Part shown: piece after piece, positions 53,111 through 64,000 of the stretch
Numbering within the stretch: position 1 is the stretch's first letter
Layout: every line of letters starts with the position of its first letter
DNA from: Pseudomonas oryzihabitans
GTDB lineage: Bacteria; Pseudomonadota; Gammaproteobacteria; Pseudomonadales; Pseudomonadaceae
Assembly: GCF_006384975.1 (NCBI RefSeq)
Contig: NZ_CP021645.1
Coordinates: forward strand, 4,182,001-4,246,000
DNA length: 64,000 bases
Direction: 5' to 3'
Made by a program: the position numbers and the translations under genes
The notes under the pieces: model-generated
The model's input: only the letters and a program-made list of their open reading frames with translations
Databases searched by the model: none
Told to the model about the DNA's origin: nothing

Positions 53111-53111
<1 letters not shown>
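52940..53111. repeat. MITE-like element between ureG and hupE
   Basis: AGAACCTGTTCACGA (52940-52954) and TCGTGAACAGGTTCT (53097-53111) are perfect 15-bp terminal inverted repeats around 142 bp without a coding frame. The right terminus includes the last base of the ureG stop codon. The element looks like a short non-autonomous insertion and matches my memory of a repeat seen in other Pseudomonas genomes, which I cannot verify here. It may separate hupE from ureEFG transcription. Confidence 0.7.
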
Positions 53112-53725
<614 letters not shown>

Positions 53726-53735
53726 CAAGGGTCTC

Positions 53736-54407
53736 CTAGGAACGGAACAGGCGGCTGTATTGCCGCTCGTGGGCCATGCTGGTGAGGGCGAGGCCGAAGG
53801 GGGCACCGCCCCAGGCCGCTTCGGGCAGGCCGGCGGCCTGCTCGGCGGTGGCAGCCAGGGTCGGCAGCAGGGTGGTGGTGAGGCGCTGGGCGGCTTGCTG
53901 GCCCAGCGGCAGGGTTTTCATCAACACGGCCAGCTGGTTCTCCAGCCAGGTCCAGAGCCAGGCATCCAGTGCGGCCCGCGGCGCTATGTCCCAGGCGCGA
54001 GCGGCCAGCGCCCAGCCCAGGGCGAAGGTCGGGGGCAGTTCGACCAGCAAGGCACGACTCTCGTCGTCCAGTTCTGGCAGGCCGAGCAGCAGTTGCGCCA
54101 GGGAATAGCCGGTCTGGCGGCTTTCCAACTGGAATTCCGCGGTCTCGCGACTGGCGCGGTGGCGGTCCGCCAGTTCGCTCAGGCGCGGCCAGTCGCCCAC
54201 GGCGGCGGCGGTGCAATGGGCCAGCAGCAGCGGTGCCTCGAAACGCGCCAGATTGAGTTCGAGATTGTCGCGCAGCCAGCTCTCGGCATCCGCCGCGCTG
54301 CGGATCAGGCCGCTGTCGATGGCTAGCTCCAGGCCCTGGGAATAGCTGTAGCCGCCAATCGGCAACTGGGGGCTGGCCAGGCGCAACAGGGCGAAGGGCG
54401 GATTCAC
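53736..54407 (-). CDS. ureF: Urease accessory protein UreF
   Basis: UreF is an all-helical GTPase-coupling factor that links UreG to the UreD-urease complex. The 223-aa product starts [20 protein letters not shown], the conserved family N-terminus, and ends [11 protein letters not shown]. Its start overlaps the ureE end by 4 nt. Confidence 0.94.
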   Translation of the reverse strand: MNPPFALLRLASPQLPIGGYSYSQGLELAIDSGLIRSAADAESWLRDNLELNLARFEAPLLLAHCTAAAVGDWPRLSELADRHRASRETAEFQLESRQTGYSLAQLLLGLPELDDESRALLVELPPTFALGWALAARAWDIAPRAALDAWLWTWLENQLAVLMKTLPLGQQAAQRLTTTLLPTLAATAEQAAGLPEAAWGGAPFGLALTSMAHERQYSRLFRS

Positions 54408-54904
54408 GTGCGGACGCCGAAGTGGTGCAGCTTGGGTGCGTAGTTGAAGCCTTCCTCGCCGTGATGCGAGTGGTGATGACCGCCGCCGTAGGCACCGTGC
54501 TCGGGTTGGAAGCCGGCCTCGATCTCGCTGACCTGGGCGCCCAGCTGTTCCAGCATGGCCTTGAGCACATAGTCGTCCAGCAGCCGCAGCCAGCCATCGC
54601 CGATCTGCAGGGCGACGTGACGGTTGCCCAGGTGGTAGGCGGCGCGGGTCAGCTCGAAGGCGCTGGCGCAGGTCACGTGCAGCAGCTTTTCCGGCCGGGC
54701 GACGATACGCACGATGCGGCCATCGCGGGCTTCGAGAAAGTCGCCATCGGCCAGCGGCGGTTGCCCGCGTTCGAGGAACAGGCCGACGTCTTCGCCCGTG
54801 CTGCTCGTCGCTCTAAGGCGGCTTTTGCTGCGGGCATCGAAGGTCAGATGGAGTTCGGCGTCCCAGGTGTCACGGGCCGCACAACGGTGATGGATGACCA
54901 GCAT
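54404..54904 (-). CDS. ureE: Urease accessory nickel chaperone UreE
   Basis: UreE stores and hands nickel to UreG. The 166-aa product has a peptide-binding N-terminal domain, a metal-binding C-terminal domain (CASAFELTRAAYHLGNRHVA) and a His-rich tail GGGHHHSHHGEEG suited to nickel storage. It heads ureE-ureF-ureG-hupE. No structural ureABC or ureD genes lie in this window; in P. aeruginosa they are also at a separate locus. Confidence 0.94.
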   Translation of the reverse strand: MLVIHHRCAARDTWDAELHLTFDARSKSRLRATSSTGEDVGLFLERGQPPLADGDFLEARDGRIVRIVARPEKLLHVTCASAFELTRAAYHLGNRHVALQIGDGWLRLLDDYVLKAMLEQLGAQVSEIEAGFQPEHGAYGGGHHHSHHGEEGFNYAPKLHHFGVRT

Positions 54905-55002
54905 GGCAGAACTCTTGGCAGTTATAGCCGAGCACTACAGCAAGGGGCCTGCCAAACCGGCCGATTCCCCAGCTGCCAGGCCAAGCAAAGCTGACCGGTC
55001 GC

Positions 55003-55695
55003 TCAGGTTGCGCTTATTTGGTGCGCCATGGCATTTGACAGGCGCTCAATGCACTCTTTTGGTGCTTCTTCGCCCAGTGTGCGCCGCCAGTGCTTGCTGC
55101 CGATCAGAATGAGCTTGAGCTGCTGCACCATCTTCGCTGCCGGCCATAGGTGGGGTGGCGTAGCGGCGGGGGAAGGATCGATGAGCTCTGGCAGGGTGGC
55201 GAACACTGTCTTGACCACCAGATCGGCCAGGATGTCGATCTGCGCCGAGGTCAGCTGCGGCAGCCGACCCAGGGCGAGCAGGTCACGGGCCAGGTCCTGG
55301 GTGACGCGCTGACGCAAATCGGCGATCGCCTGGCGCACGGCCAGGGAACCGCCATATTGCTCGCGGGCGAGAAAGAGGAACTGATCGCGGTTATCGCCCA
55401 CGGCGCCGAGAAAGATTTCCACCGAGGCTTCGATCATGCCGCGCTGCTGCAACTCGTGATGCCGCACCTGGCGCAGGGCGTCGCGAAAGGTGTCGCCCAC
55501 CTCCGCCACCAGCGCCAGCCCGAAGCTCTCCATGTCGGCGAAGTGGCGATAGAAGCCCGCCGGCACGATCCCCGCCTGGCGACTCACCTCCCGCAGGCTG
55601 AGGCTGCCGAAGCCGCGACCGCTGTTCATCAGCAGGCGTGCCGATTCCAGCAGCGCCTGGCGCGTTTGCAGCTTCTGCTGGGCACGAATGGACAT
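55003..55695 (-). CDS. desT: TetR regulator, DesT/FabR-like
   Basis: A 230-aa TetR-family repressor. The helix-turn-helix reads LSLREVSRQAGIVPAGFYRH (residues about 34-53), and the helical ligand domain contains FLFLAREQYGGSLAVRQAI, very like DesT/FabR proteins that sense acyl-CoA unsaturation and control fatty-acid desaturation. In P. aeruginosa desT lies beside ureE and is divergent from desCB; here pcaQ replaces desCB. The name is therefore by homology. The ATG at 55695 is the family start. Confidence 0.78.
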   Translation of the reverse strand: MSIRAQQKLQTRQALLESARLLMNSGRGFGSLSLREVSRQAGIVPAGFYRHFADMESFGLALVAEVGDTFRDALRQVRHHELQQRGMIEASVEIFLGAVGDNRDQFLFLAREQYGGSLAVRQAIADLRQRVTQDLARDLLALGRLPQLTSAQIDILADLVVKTVFATLPELIDPSPAATPPHLWPAAKMVQQLKLILIGSKHWRRTLGEEAPKECIERLSNAMAHQISAT

Positions 55696-55811
55696 GGGGG
55701 TATTCCAAGGGGCGAGGCGGCACTGTAGCAAAGGATGCCCGTGCTGACTGCACGGGTTTTGGCTGACCGCCGGGTGGTAGTCTCTGGTCCGAGCCTTGCC
55801 TTGAGGGCACC
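55696..55811. promoter_or_regulatory. desT-pcaQ divergent promoter region
   Basis: The 116-bp gap holds a short palindrome CCCGTGC-TGACT-GCACGGG (55738-55756) followed by TTTT on the plus strand. It could be an operator or a small terminator. I see no sequence I can assign to a DesT site. Confidence 0.35.
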
Positions 55812-56735
55812 ATGAATCTCGACAACCGTATCAAGTTCCGGCACCTGCTGTGCTTTCTGGAAATCGCGCAGCAGCGCAGCTTCGCCAAGGCGGCCGATGC
55901 CATTGCCGTGTCCCAGCCGGCCATTTCCAAGACCATTCGCGAACTCGAGGAAATCCTCGAGGTACGGCTGTTCGAGCGTGGCAAGGGCGAGGTGACCCTC
56001 ACCGAGGCCGGTCTGCTGTTCCTGCGTCACGCCGGCCCCTGCGTCCAGGCGCTGCGCGAGGGGATGCAACTGGTGCGCGGTGGCGAGGCCGGTGGCCTGG
56101 TCCGGGTCGGCGTGCTGTCGACGGTGGAAAGCCAGGTGCTACCCGAGGTGCTGGCACGGCTGCACGATCGCCACCGCCAGCTCATCGTCAATGTCGCCAC
56201 CGGTCCCAGCGCCTATCTACTCGGCCAGTTGCGCGTCGGCGACCTGGATCTGGTGGTCGGCCGCATGACCGACAGCCCCGACATCCATGGCCTCGACTTC
56301 GAGCACCTCTATACCGAGGCCCTGACCCTGGTGGTCCGTCCCGGCCATCCGTTGAGCCAGAACCTGCCGGCGGACCTCGCGACCCTGGCACGCTATCCCC
56401 TGGTCCTGCCGCTGCCCGGTACCACCATTCGCCGTCACGCTGAAAGCCTCTTCGTGCAATGTGGCATCCCGCTCAGTGCCCAGCGGCTGGAAACCCTGTC
56501 GCCCACCCTGAGCCGCCAGTACGTCCGCCAGAGCGATGCCCTGTGGATCGCGCCGCTGGATGCGGTCCGCCGCGACCTGGCGACGGGCGAGCTGGTCGAG
56601 GTCAGGCTCGGGGTACGTGAAGCGGGCGGCTCGGTGGGCATCTGCCGCAATGGCAGCGTGCCCCTGTCCCTGGCCACCGAGCGCTTCTGTGTCGTCCTGC
56701 GCGAAGTCGCCGGGGAGCTCAGCCATAACCAATAG
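55812..56735 (+). CDS. pcaQ: LysR-type activator PcaQ of the protocatechuate genes
   Basis: A 307-aa LysR regulator. The helix-turn-helix FAKAADAIAVSQPAISKTIR lies near residues 26-45; the effector domain follows. PcaQ proteins activate pcaHG-type operons in response to beta-carboxy-muconate, the ring-cleavage product. The assignment is supported by sequence style, by pcaHG directly downstream and by a PcaQ-type operator at the gene end. The operator overlaps its TAG stop (56733-56735). Confidence 0.85.
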   Translation: MNLDNRIKFRHLLCFLEIAQQRSFAKAADAIAVSQPAISKTIRELEEILEVRLFERGKGEVTLTEAGLLFLRHAGPCVQALREGMQLVRGGEAGGLVRVGVLSTVESQVLPEVLARLHDRHRQLIVNVATGPSAYLLGQLRVGDLDLVVGRMTDSPDIHGLDFEHLYTEALTLVVRPGHPLSQNLPADLATLARYPLVLPLPGTTIRRHAESLFVQCGIPLSAQRLETLSPTLSRQYVRQSDALWIAPLDAVRRDLATGELVEVRLGVREAGGSVGICRNGSVPLSLATERFCVVLREVAGELSHNQ

Positions 56736-56742
56736 GTTATGG
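56723..56742 (+). promoter_or_regulatory. PcaQ operator for pcaHG
   Basis: CCATAACCAATAGGTTATGG is a perfect 8-bp-arm palindrome whose core ATAACC-N4-GGTTAT matches the described PcaQ site (ATAACC-N4-GGTTAA) except for the last base. It lies 93 bp upstream of pcaH and includes the pcaQ stop codon. Confidence 0.8.
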
Positions 56743-56835
56743 GGCGTGGCGTAGCTTTCAATTCAGCCAGACGGCGGTCTGGGCCACACTGAGATCAGCC
56801 AGTTTCTGGCTCCGATCCTTCCGTGGAGCATTCCA

Positions 56836-57561
56836 ATGCATAACAAGCCCCACGACGTACGCTACGTCGCCCGTGATCGCACCTGGCATCCCCAGGCCTA
56901 TACCCCTGCCTACAAGTCCTCGATCCCGCGTTCGCCGCGGCAGGCGCTGGTCAGCCTGCAGCACCAGACCGCCTCCGAGCGCAGCGGTCCCGACTTCTCG
57001 CGGCTGCCCCTGGGCCCGCACGACAACGATCTGCTGCTCAACTTCGGCACCGGCCAGCTGCCCCAGGGCGAGCGCATCATCCTGTTCGGCACCCTGCGCG
57101 ACCAGTTCGGCAAACCGGTACCCAATTCCCTGGTGGAGATCTGGCAGGCCAACGCCGGCGGCCGCTACCGGCACAAGAACGACGTCTACCTGGCGCCGCT
57201 CGATCCCAACTTCGGTGGCGTCGGCCGCACCCGCACCGACAGCCAGGGTAACTACGTCTTCCGTACCATCCGCCCGGGCCCCTATCCCTGGCGCAACGGC
57301 AGCAACGACTGGCGTCCGGCGCACATCCACGTCTCGGTCATGGGCCCGGCCATTGCCACCCGGCTGATCACCCAGCTGTACTTCGAGGGCGATCCGTTGA
57401 TTCCGCTGTGTCCCATCGTCAAGTCCATCGCCAATCCCGACGCCGTCCAGACCCTCATCGCCCGCCTGGACATGAGCATGGCCAATCCCATGGATTGCCT
57501 GGCCTATCGTTTCGACATCGTCACCCGCGGCGCGCGGCAGACGTTCTTCGAACATCACTGA
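56836..57561 (+). CDS. pcaH: Protocatechuate 3,4-dioxygenase beta subunit
   Basis: PcaH carries the non-haem Fe(III) that opens protocatechuate by intradiol cleavage, the entry to the beta-ketoadipate pathway. The 241-aa product has the iron ligands at Tyr111, Tyr150, His163 and His165 (in [11 protein letters not shown]), each offset by three from the canonical P. putida numbering. The intradiol signature [18 protein letters not shown] is present. A short CATTCC-spaced leader precedes the ATG; pcaG follows after 10 bp. Confidence 0.97.
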   Translation: MHNKPHDVRYVARDRTWHPQAYTPAYKSSIPRSPRQALVSLQHQTASERSGPDFSRLPLGPHDNDLLLNFGTGQLPQGERIILFGTLRDQFGKPVPNSLVEIWQANAGGRYRHKNDVYLAPLDPNFGGVGRTRTDSQGNYVFRTIRPGPYPWRNGSNDWRPAHIHVSVMGPAIATRLITQLYFEGDPLIPLCPIVKSIANPDAVQTLIARLDMSMANPMDCLAYRFDIVTRGARQTFFEHH

Positions 57562-57571
57562 GGACGCGCAG

Positions 57572-58183
57572 ATGACGCCCAACCGCCAAGACTTGCTGCC
57601 GGAAACCCCTTCCCAGACCGCCGGCCCCTATGTGCACATCGGCCTGGCCCTGGCCGCGGCCGGCAACCCCACCCGCGACGTCGAAATCTGGAACGAGCTG
57701 GCCAAGCCCGGCGCTCCCGGCGAGCACATCCTGCTCACCGGCCAGGTGTTCGACGGCAACGGCAACCTAGTGCGCGACTCCTTCCTGGAATTCTGGCAGG
57801 CCGACCACCAGGGCCACTACGATCCGGTCTACGACGTCGAGAAGGCCTTCAACGGCTTCGGCCGCACCGCCACCACCTTCGATGCCGGTGACTGGACGTT
57901 GCATACCGTCAAGCCCGGCCAGGTCACTGACCAGCGTGGCCAGCCCATGGCGCCGCACATCAACGTCACCCTGTTCGCCCGCGGTATCAACATCCACCTG
58001 CAGACGCGGATCTATTTCGACGACGAAGCCGACGCCAACGCCCGCTGCCCGGTCTACAACCTGCCGGAACCGGAGCGCCGGGGCACCTTGCTGGCGCGTC
58101 GCTGCGAGATCGACGGCCGCCTGGCCTATCGCTTCGACATCTACCTGCAAGGCCCCAAGGAAACCGTCTTCTTCGATATCTGA
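57572..58183 (+). CDS. pcaG: Protocatechuate 3,4-dioxygenase alpha subunit
   Basis: PcaG pairs with PcaH to form the active site; it is an intradiol dioxygenase fold without its own iron. The 203-aa product starts with LPETPSQTAGPYVHIGLAL, the conserved alpha-subunit opening that reaches over the PcaH active site, and has FLEFWQADHQGHYDPV and HINVTLFARGINIHLQTRIY. GAGGACG precedes the ATG. A perfect terminator follows. Confidence 0.97.
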   Translation: MTPNRQDLLPETPSQTAGPYVHIGLALAAAGNPTRDVEIWNELAKPGAPGEHILLTGQVFDGNGNLVRDSFLEFWQADHQGHYDPVYDVEKAFNGFGRTATTFDAGDWTLHTVKPGQVTDQRGQPMAPHINVTLFARGINIHLQTRIYFDDEADANARCPVYNLPEPERRGTLLARRCEIDGRLAYRFDIYLQGPKETVFFDI

Positions 58184-58196
58184 AGCGCCAGACGGC

Positions 58197-58224
58197 AAAA
58201 AGCCCTGCCAAGGCAGGGCTTTTT
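58197..58224. terminator. Terminator between pcaG and coq7
   Basis: A perfect 13-bp stem AAAAAGCCCTGCC/GGCAGGGCTTTTT with a 2-nt centre ends both convergent genes. Confidence 0.9.
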
Positions 58225-58243
58225 CATGGGCGCGAGTGCCGTC

Positions 58244-58891
58244 TCAGAGACGGTAGGTGGTCTTGGTCATCACCTTGGCCACCAGGCTCATGCCCTGCTT
58301 GATCGGCGAGGGGAAGCGCCAGCCACCGGCCGCCAGGGCGTGCTCGGCATGCTGCTCCTCGTCGATACGCATCTGCTCCAGCACAGCCCGCGACTTGGCA
58401 TCGGCCGGCGGCAGCTTTTCCAGGTGCTCGTCCAGATGACGGCACACCTGATCTTCGGTGGCGGCGACGAAACCCAGGCTCAGGCGATCGCTGATCAGCC
58501 CGGCACCGGCGCCGATACCGAAGGACAGACCATAGAACAGCGGATTGAGCAGGCTGGGTCTTTCACCCAGGGCGCGAATGCGCTGCTCGCACCAGGCCAG
58601 GTGATCGATCTCTTCATCCGCCGCGCGTTCCATTTCCTCGCGGACTTCCGGCAGCTTGGCGGTCAGCGCCTGGCCCTGGTATAGCGCCTGGGCGCAGACC
58701 TCACCGGTATGGTTGATGCGCATGAGCCCCGCTGCATGGCGCCGTTCCTCGTCGCTCAGCTCGGCTTCCTTGAGCGGAATGGCCGGCGAGCTGCGGGTCG
58801 GGGCGCCGCTGAAGGGCGTCAGGGTACGCAAGGCGGTATCGGCCTGGATCAACAGCCGATCGAGCGGGGAGTAGAGACGCTTGGATCTCAC
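58244..58891 (-). CDS. coq7: Demethoxyubiquinone hydroxylase Coq7
   Basis: Coq7 is a di-iron monooxygenase that adds the C6 hydroxyl in the penultimate part of ubiquinone synthesis. The 215-aa product shows the carboxylate-bridged ligands in [35 protein letters not shown] and [10 protein letters not shown] chose the GTG at 58891 because AGGAG lies 6 nt before it and the length equals the Pseudomonas norm; an ATG at 58912 would add 7 residues including the ribosome site. Confidence 0.95.
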   Translation of the reverse strand: MRSKRLYSPLDRLLIQADTALRTLTPFSGAPTRSSPAIPLKEAELSDEERRHAAGLMRINHTGEVCAQALYQGQALTAKLPEVREEMERAADEEIDHLAWCEQRIRALGERPSLLNPLFYGLSFGIGAGAGLISDRLSLGFVAATEDQVCRHLDEHLEKLPPADAKSRAVLEQMRIDEEQHAEHALAAGGWRFPSPIKQGMSLVAKVMTKTTYRL

Positions 58892-58930
58892 GATGATCTC
58901 CTTGGCAGGCAATGAAAGGGCGAGGGATAC

Positions 58931-59272
58931 CTAGCCCGGTGGCCAGGTCATCTGCCGCTTGCCCAGCACATGCATATGGATGTGATAGACCGTCTGGCCA
59001 CCCAGGGCGTTGCAATTCATCGCCACGCGGAAGCCTTCTTCGCAGCCCTGCTCCTGGGCCAGGCGCTGGGCGGTGAAAAGGATGTGCCCGGCGAGTTGCT
59101 TGTCATCGGCCTCGCTGAGGTCGTGGAGGGTCGCGATGTGCTTCTTGGGAATGACCAGGAAGTGCACTGGCGCCTGCGGGGCGATGTCATGGAAGGCCAT
59201 GACCTGATCGTCCTCGTAGAGCACCTTGGCCGGAATGTCCCCGGCGACGATCTTGCAGAACAGACAATCCAC
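58931..59272 (-). CDS. HIT family purine nucleoside phosphoramidase
   Basis: A 113-aa histidine-triad protein of the HinT type, which hydrolyses AMP-phosphoramidates and related adducts. It starts VDCLFCKIVAGDIPAKVLYE and has the catalytic triad HIHMHVLG near the end. The start is GTG at 59272, with GGAG 6 nt upstream; the longer open frame extending to 59788 is not conserved. The same neighbour of coq7 is found in P. aeruginosa. Confidence 0.92.
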   Translation of the reverse strand: MDCLFCKIVAGDIPAKVLYEDDQVMAFHDIAPQAPVHFLVIPKKHIATLHDLSEADDKQLAGHILFTAQRLAQEQGCEEGFRVAMNCNALGGQTVYHIHMHVLGKRQMTWPPG

Positions 59273-59352
59273 GTCGATCTCCTGCTGGCTGGATAGACCC
59301 CGAGTGTACCAGCGCCCACCCCTGGGGTCAGGTGCCGGTGGTGGGATGACCG

Positions 59353-60141
59353 TTACGCCGGCTGGAACAGTTTGCCGATCCGCACCGTCGCCGAGCGAAT
59401 GAGGGCGCGTGGGAAGAAGCGCGGCAACAGGCTGCCCAGTCGATTGCGCCATCCGGGGATGATCACCGCCTGGCGTCGCTCCAGCCCCTTGACCGCTGCC
59501 AGCGCGACCTCCTCGGCGGACATCAGCAGCTTGCTCTGCTCCAGGCGACCGGTATGCAGCCCGGCGTTCTTGAAGAACGCGGTGCGGGTCGGGCCGGGGC
59601 AGAGCACCGACACCGACACTCCTCGTCTCTTGAGTTCTTCGCGCAGACCCTCGGAGAAATGCAGCACATAGGCCTTGGTCGCGGCATAGCTGCTCATATA
59701 GGGAATGGGCTGGAAGGCGGCGGTGGAGGCCACGTTGAGAATCTGGCCACCCCCCTGGATCGCCATGTGCTGGCCGAGGGCATGACACAGGCGGGTGAGT
59801 GCCAGGATATTCAGTTCCAGCTGCTCCTGTACCTGGGGCCAGTCGGCGGCGAGAAAATCGCCGCCACTGCCGATCCCGGCGCAGTTGACCAGCAGGCCGA
59901 TGGCGCGCTCGCTCTGCTCCAGTTCATGCAACAGGCCGGTCAGGTGCAAGGGCTCCGACAGGTCGCAGACGCGATAGAGCACCTCCACGTCGAAGCGCTG
60001 GGCCAGCTCGGCAGCGATGCTTTCCAGCTTGTCCTTGCGCCGCGCCAGCAGGATCAGCGGCTGGCCACGTCGCGCCAGGGCCTCGGCCAAGGCCAGGCCG
60101 ATCCCACACGAAGCACCGGTTACCAGGGCATAACGCTGCAT
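59353..60141 (-). CDS. Short-chain dehydrogenase/reductase of unknown substrate
   Basis: A 262-aa SDR with TGASCGIGLALAEALARRG at residues about 8-26, NCAGIGSGGD, the catalytic Ser in NVASTAAFQPIPYMSS and Tyr/Lys in SYAATKAYV. It has a basic, partly hydrophobic C-terminus (PRFFPRALIRSATVRIG). It belongs to the broad classical SDR group (YqjQ/DltE-like); the substrate cannot be inferred. The ATG at 60141 gives the standard start. Confidence 0.85.
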   Translation of the reverse strand: MQRYALVTGASCGIGLALAEALARRGQPLILLARRKDKLESIAAELAQRFDVEVLYRVCDLSEPLHLTGLLHELEQSERAIGLLVNCAGIGSGGDFLAADWPQVQEQLELNILALTRLCHALGQHMAIQGGGQILNVASTAAFQPIPYMSSYAATKAYVLHFSEGLREELKRRGVSVSVLCPGPTRTAFFKNAGLHTGRLEQSKLLMSAEEVALAAVKGLERRQAVIIPGWRNRLGSLLPRFFPRALIRSATVRIGKLFQPA

Positions 60142-60175
60142 ACTGCTTTCTCCAAGCGCGAGCCGTTCGACCGCT

Positions 60176-60601
60176 TTAGTAGGGTTTGACCACTGCCAGG
60201 ATGACGACGGCGATGAGGATGAGCACGGGTACCTCGTTGAACCAGCGATAGAACACATGGCTACGCTGGTTTTCCCCGCGCTCGAACTTCTTGCGCATGG
60301 CGCCGCAGACATGGTGATAACCGATCAACACCACCACCAGTGCCAGCTTGGTGTGCATCCAGCCCTGGGTCAGCCAGCTCGGGTTGATCACCAGCATGCC
60401 GATGCCGAACACCAGCGTCAGGATCATCGACGGCAACATGATGCCCCGGTACAACTTGCGCTCCATCAGGCAGAAACGCTCATGGCTCACGGCATCGCTG
60501 CTCTGGGCGTGATAGACGAACAGCCGCGGCAGATAGAACAGACCGGCGAACCAGCACACCATGGCGATCAGGTGGAAGGCTTTGAACCAAAGATAGAGCA
60601 T
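60176..60601 (-). CDS. hemJ: Protoporphyrinogen oxidase HemJ
   Basis: HemJ oxidises protoporphyrinogen IX to protoporphyrin IX in haem synthesis at the inner membrane. The 141-aa product has four transmembrane segments and the family signatures YLWFKAFHLIAMVCWFAGLF (conserved His), LYRGIMLPSMILTLVFGIG, WMHTKLALVVVLIGYH and RWFNEVPVLILIAVVI. I chose the ATG at 60601 with AAGGAG upstream; a start at 60631 would add 10 residues. Confidence 0.9.
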   Translation of the reverse strand: MLYLWFKAFHLIAMVCWFAGLFYLPRLFVYHAQSSDAVSHERFCLMERKLYRGIMLPSMILTLVFGIGMLVINPSWLTQGWMHTKLALVVVLIGYHHVCGAMRKKFERGENQRSHVFYRWFNEVPVLILIAVVILAVVKPY

Positions 60602-60788
60602 CGGGGCGTTCTCCTTGTCAGTTGGCTTCATCAGGCGGCGCGATATTAGAGTGGCGCCGCTGGCAAGTCATTCACTCCAGTCGTCTCGGCTGGTATCACG
60701 CGGTCGCTCAATAGTTGACCCTTTTGCTGGGGCAAGCGGATAATTTCGCCATTGAATTGTGTTCGGCGCGAGCCGGGAGACTACGGCA

Positions 60789-61139
60789 ATGACCATTGAA
60801 ACCTTCACCCCGACCCCCCTGCAGTTCACCCTGGGCGCGGCGACCAAGGTGAAGAACCTGATCGAGGAAGAGGGCAATCCCCGCCTGAAGCTGCGCGTCT
60901 TCGTCACCGGTGGTGGCTGCTCGGGCTTCCAGTACGGCTTCACCTTCGATGAAGATTCCGCGGACGACGACACCGTCATCGAGCGTGACGGCGTGCATCT
61001 GGTCGTTGATCCCATGAGCTTCCAATACCTGGCCGGTGCCGAGGTGGATTACCAGGAAGGTCTGGAAGGCTCGCGTTTCGTCATCAAGAACCCCAACGCC
61101 GCCACGACCTGTGGCTGCGGTCAGTCCTTCTCCATCTGA
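60789..61139 (+). CDS. erpA: Iron-sulfur cluster insertion protein ErpA
   Basis: ErpA is an A-type carrier that delivers Fe-S clusters to apo-proteins, in E. coli notably IspG/IspH of isoprenoid synthesis. The 116-aa product has the three conserved cysteines: Cys44 in [12 protein letters not shown] and Cys108/Cys110 in CGCGQSFS. The ATG at 60789 is the family start. It is divergent from hemJ over 187 bp. In P. aeruginosa argC and two other genes lie in this gap but are absent here. Confidence 0.97.
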   Translation: MTIETFTPTPLQFTLGAATKVKNLIEEEGNPRLKLRVFVTGGGCSGFQYGFTFDEDSADDDTVIERDGVHLVVDPMSFQYLAGAEVDYQEGLEGSRFVIKNPNAATTCGCGQSFSI

Positions 61140-61157
61140 GCCGACACTGCGCTCCGT

Positions 61158-63684
<2,527 letters not shown>

Positions 63685-63730
63685 TTAGATAAAGTGATGA
63701 TGTGACGTTAAAAGAAGTGAATAACTGCCT

Positions 63731-63759
63731 AAAATATAATCAAAATCTGGCTGTCACAA
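63731..63759 (-). promoter_or_regulatory. Candidate promoter of the M23 peptidase-anmK pair
   Basis: On the minus strand TTGTGA (63759-63754), a 17-nt spacer and TATTTT (63736-63731) resemble a sigma-70 promoter in an AT-rich island 47 bp upstream of the peptidase start. Confidence 0.4.
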
Positions 63760-63850
63760 CCCTTTGCGGCCTTGATCCGACGTGCCGGCTGGCGGCTGCT
63801 AGGGGCATCTTGATAAGGTTCACGCTTTCGAAATTCAGAGGCGAAGCCCC

Positions 63851-64000
63851 ATGAAAACGGTCCAGGAGCAGCTGGCGGTCATCAAGCGTGGAGCAGATGA
63901 GCTGCTCGTCGAGTCAGAGCTTGTAACAAAACTGGAGCGCGGCACCCCGTTGCGCATCAAGGCAGGCTTCGATCCGACTGCCCCGGACCTGCACCTCGGG
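63851..64000 (+). CDS. tyrS: Tyrosyl-tRNA synthetase, N-terminal part
   Basis: The gene runs off the window after 50 codons. The visible product starts [20 protein letters not shown] and reaches [17 protein letters not shown], the class I synthetase site just before the HIGH-type motif. The long N-terminal helix and [11 protein letters not shown] identify TyrRS of the TyrZ type rather than the E. coli type. It lies next to the M23 peptidase and anmK, as in P. aeruginosa. Confidence 0.93.
   Translation, partial: MKTVQEQLAVIKRGADELLVESELVTKLERGTPLRIKAGFDPTAPDLHLG

Overview
The window is about 64 kb of a GC-rich gammaproteobacterial chromosome, almost certainly Pseudomonas. The evidence is the tmRNA tag ANDDNYALAA, the gene order uvrA-MFS-ssb and fur-recN-grpE-dnaK-dnaJ-dapB-carA-leuE-carB-greA, and protein features typical of the genus. 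The species cannot be fixed from the sequence alone.

Layout. 1-906: tail of an IS481-type transposase, then non-coding DNA full of inverted repeats and terminators. 907-5967: uvrA, divergent from a YajR-like transporter and ssb. 6022-10612: ssrA/smpB trans-translation genes, ratA-rnfH, bamE, fur and an SOS-controlled recN. 10780-14611: grpE-dnaK-dnaJ, with two textbook heat-shock (sigma-32) promoters. 14667-21610: dapB, then the carA-leuE-carB-greA operon and a small membrane protein. 21598-27824: yhbY, a decayed rlmE (ftsJ), ftsH, folP, glmM, tpiA, secG. 27841-36863: tRNA-Leu, initiator tRNA-Met and the translation/RNA block rimP-nusA-infB-rbfA-truB-rpsO-pnp.

From 37 kb the content is metabolic. 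A LysR regulator is divergent from amaB-amaA (pipecolate/lysine catabolism). Next is a branched-chain-type amino acid ABC transporter (livKHMGF) behind a sigma-54 promoter, ending in a fused aconitase-X enzyme. Then come ydfG, an ArnT-like glycosyltransferase with a periplasmic phosphoesterase, urease accessory genes ureEFG plus hupE/ureJ without structural urease genes, a DesT-like TetR regulator without its usual desCB targets, and pcaQ-pcaHG (protocatechuate cleavage) with a visible PcaQ operator. The last part (58.2-64 kb) is coq7, a HIT protein, an SDR, hemJ, erpA, anmK, an M23 peptidase and the start of tyrS.

I see no CRISPR array, prophage or defence island, and I do not claim a new biological system. 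The most notable observation is the ruined rlmE/ftsJ at its conserved place between yhbY and ftsH. Others worth following are the operator overlapping the pcaQ stop codon, the sigma-54/livK/aconitase-X operon beside amaAB, and three families of palindromic intergenic repeats.
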